From: JBLHKS01 sp047620505
GTDB taxonomy: Bacteria > Verrucomicrobiota > Verrucomicrobiia > Verrucomicrobiales > DEV007
Reading direction: 5' to 3'
Assembly: GCA_047620505.1 (NCBI GenBank)
Contig: JBLHKS010000065.1
Location: forward strand, 1-32,769
Length of the DNA stretch: 32,769 nt
Below are positions 32,727 through 32,769 of this stretch, piece by piece. The notes under the pieces are model-generated. The model saw nothing but the letters and a program-made list of their open reading frames with translations, had not been told where the DNA came from and did not search any database. Position 1 is the stretch's first letter. Each line of letters begins with the position of its first letter. The translations under genes were made by a program, and so were the position numbers.

Positions 32727-32769
32727 CTACAGGCTTCGAATCAGTCTCGAAAAGAGTCGGAATCACAAC

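Noticed and set aside
29924..32769. Second attachment site (repeat of the tRNA-Gly 3' end)
   Set aside because: I looked for ACCCGCTCCA and close variants to the right of the tRNA and found none within the window.

Overview
The window looks like chromosomal DNA of a PVC-group bacterium, most likely Verrucomicrobiota (Planctomycetota is the alternative). The basis is gene content: a DUF1501 Tat protein, a PSCyt1/DUF1549/DUF1553 protein with a CxxCH haem motif, a Gfo/Idh/MocA oxidoreductase, a DUF4838 secreted protein and a VWA/amidotransferase-like membrane protein are typical of that group. The DNA is GC-rich, genes are tightly packed on both strands, and no rRNA is present. No species can be named from this.

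Layout. 1-3113: the 3' end of a gene with an 18-bp tandem repeat (QPGEGQ) and a large membrane protein. 3117-9582 (minus strand): purH, two small membrane-anchored proteins, a PD40-M28-PDZ lipoprotein peptidase and a DUF937 protein. 9674-17170: mgtE, a divergent DUF4838 secreted protein, then a compact run of alpha/beta hydrolase, SDR dehydrogenase and right-handed beta-helix protein. This run is followed by a 69-bp relic of a second SDR gene and a 57-residue CPXCG zinc-ribbon-like gene. 17468-21900: a TRAM-type RNA uracil methyltransferase converges on an inositol-monophosphatase-family gene, which lies just downstream of a TIR-SLOG protein (candidate immunity effector). 21955-28414: DUF1501, Gfo/Idh/MocA, Uma2 and the DUF1553 cytochrome-like protein, a PVC polymer-degradation set. 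28447-29803: a frameshifted CAP/SCP gene and trpC. 29924-end: tRNA-Gly(GCC) followed by a tyrosine integrase, an excisionase-like gene, a winged-helix protein and the tail of a family-A DNA polymerase. This is the left part of an integrative element that runs off the right edge.

Two signals stand out. First, the 12-bp perfect palindrome CAGCAGCTGCTG occurs 11 times exactly and 11 more times with one outer mismatch between positions 1065 and 29362; two weaker copies bring the total to 24. It sits inside 16 of the host genes, in all three codon phases, and is absent from the tRNA-linked element. This looks like a highly iterated palindrome comparable in kind to cyanobacterial HIP1. Second, one polypeptide joins a TIR-like N-terminal region, a TIR domain with a candidate catalytic glutamate, and a C-terminal SLOG-like Rossmann domain.
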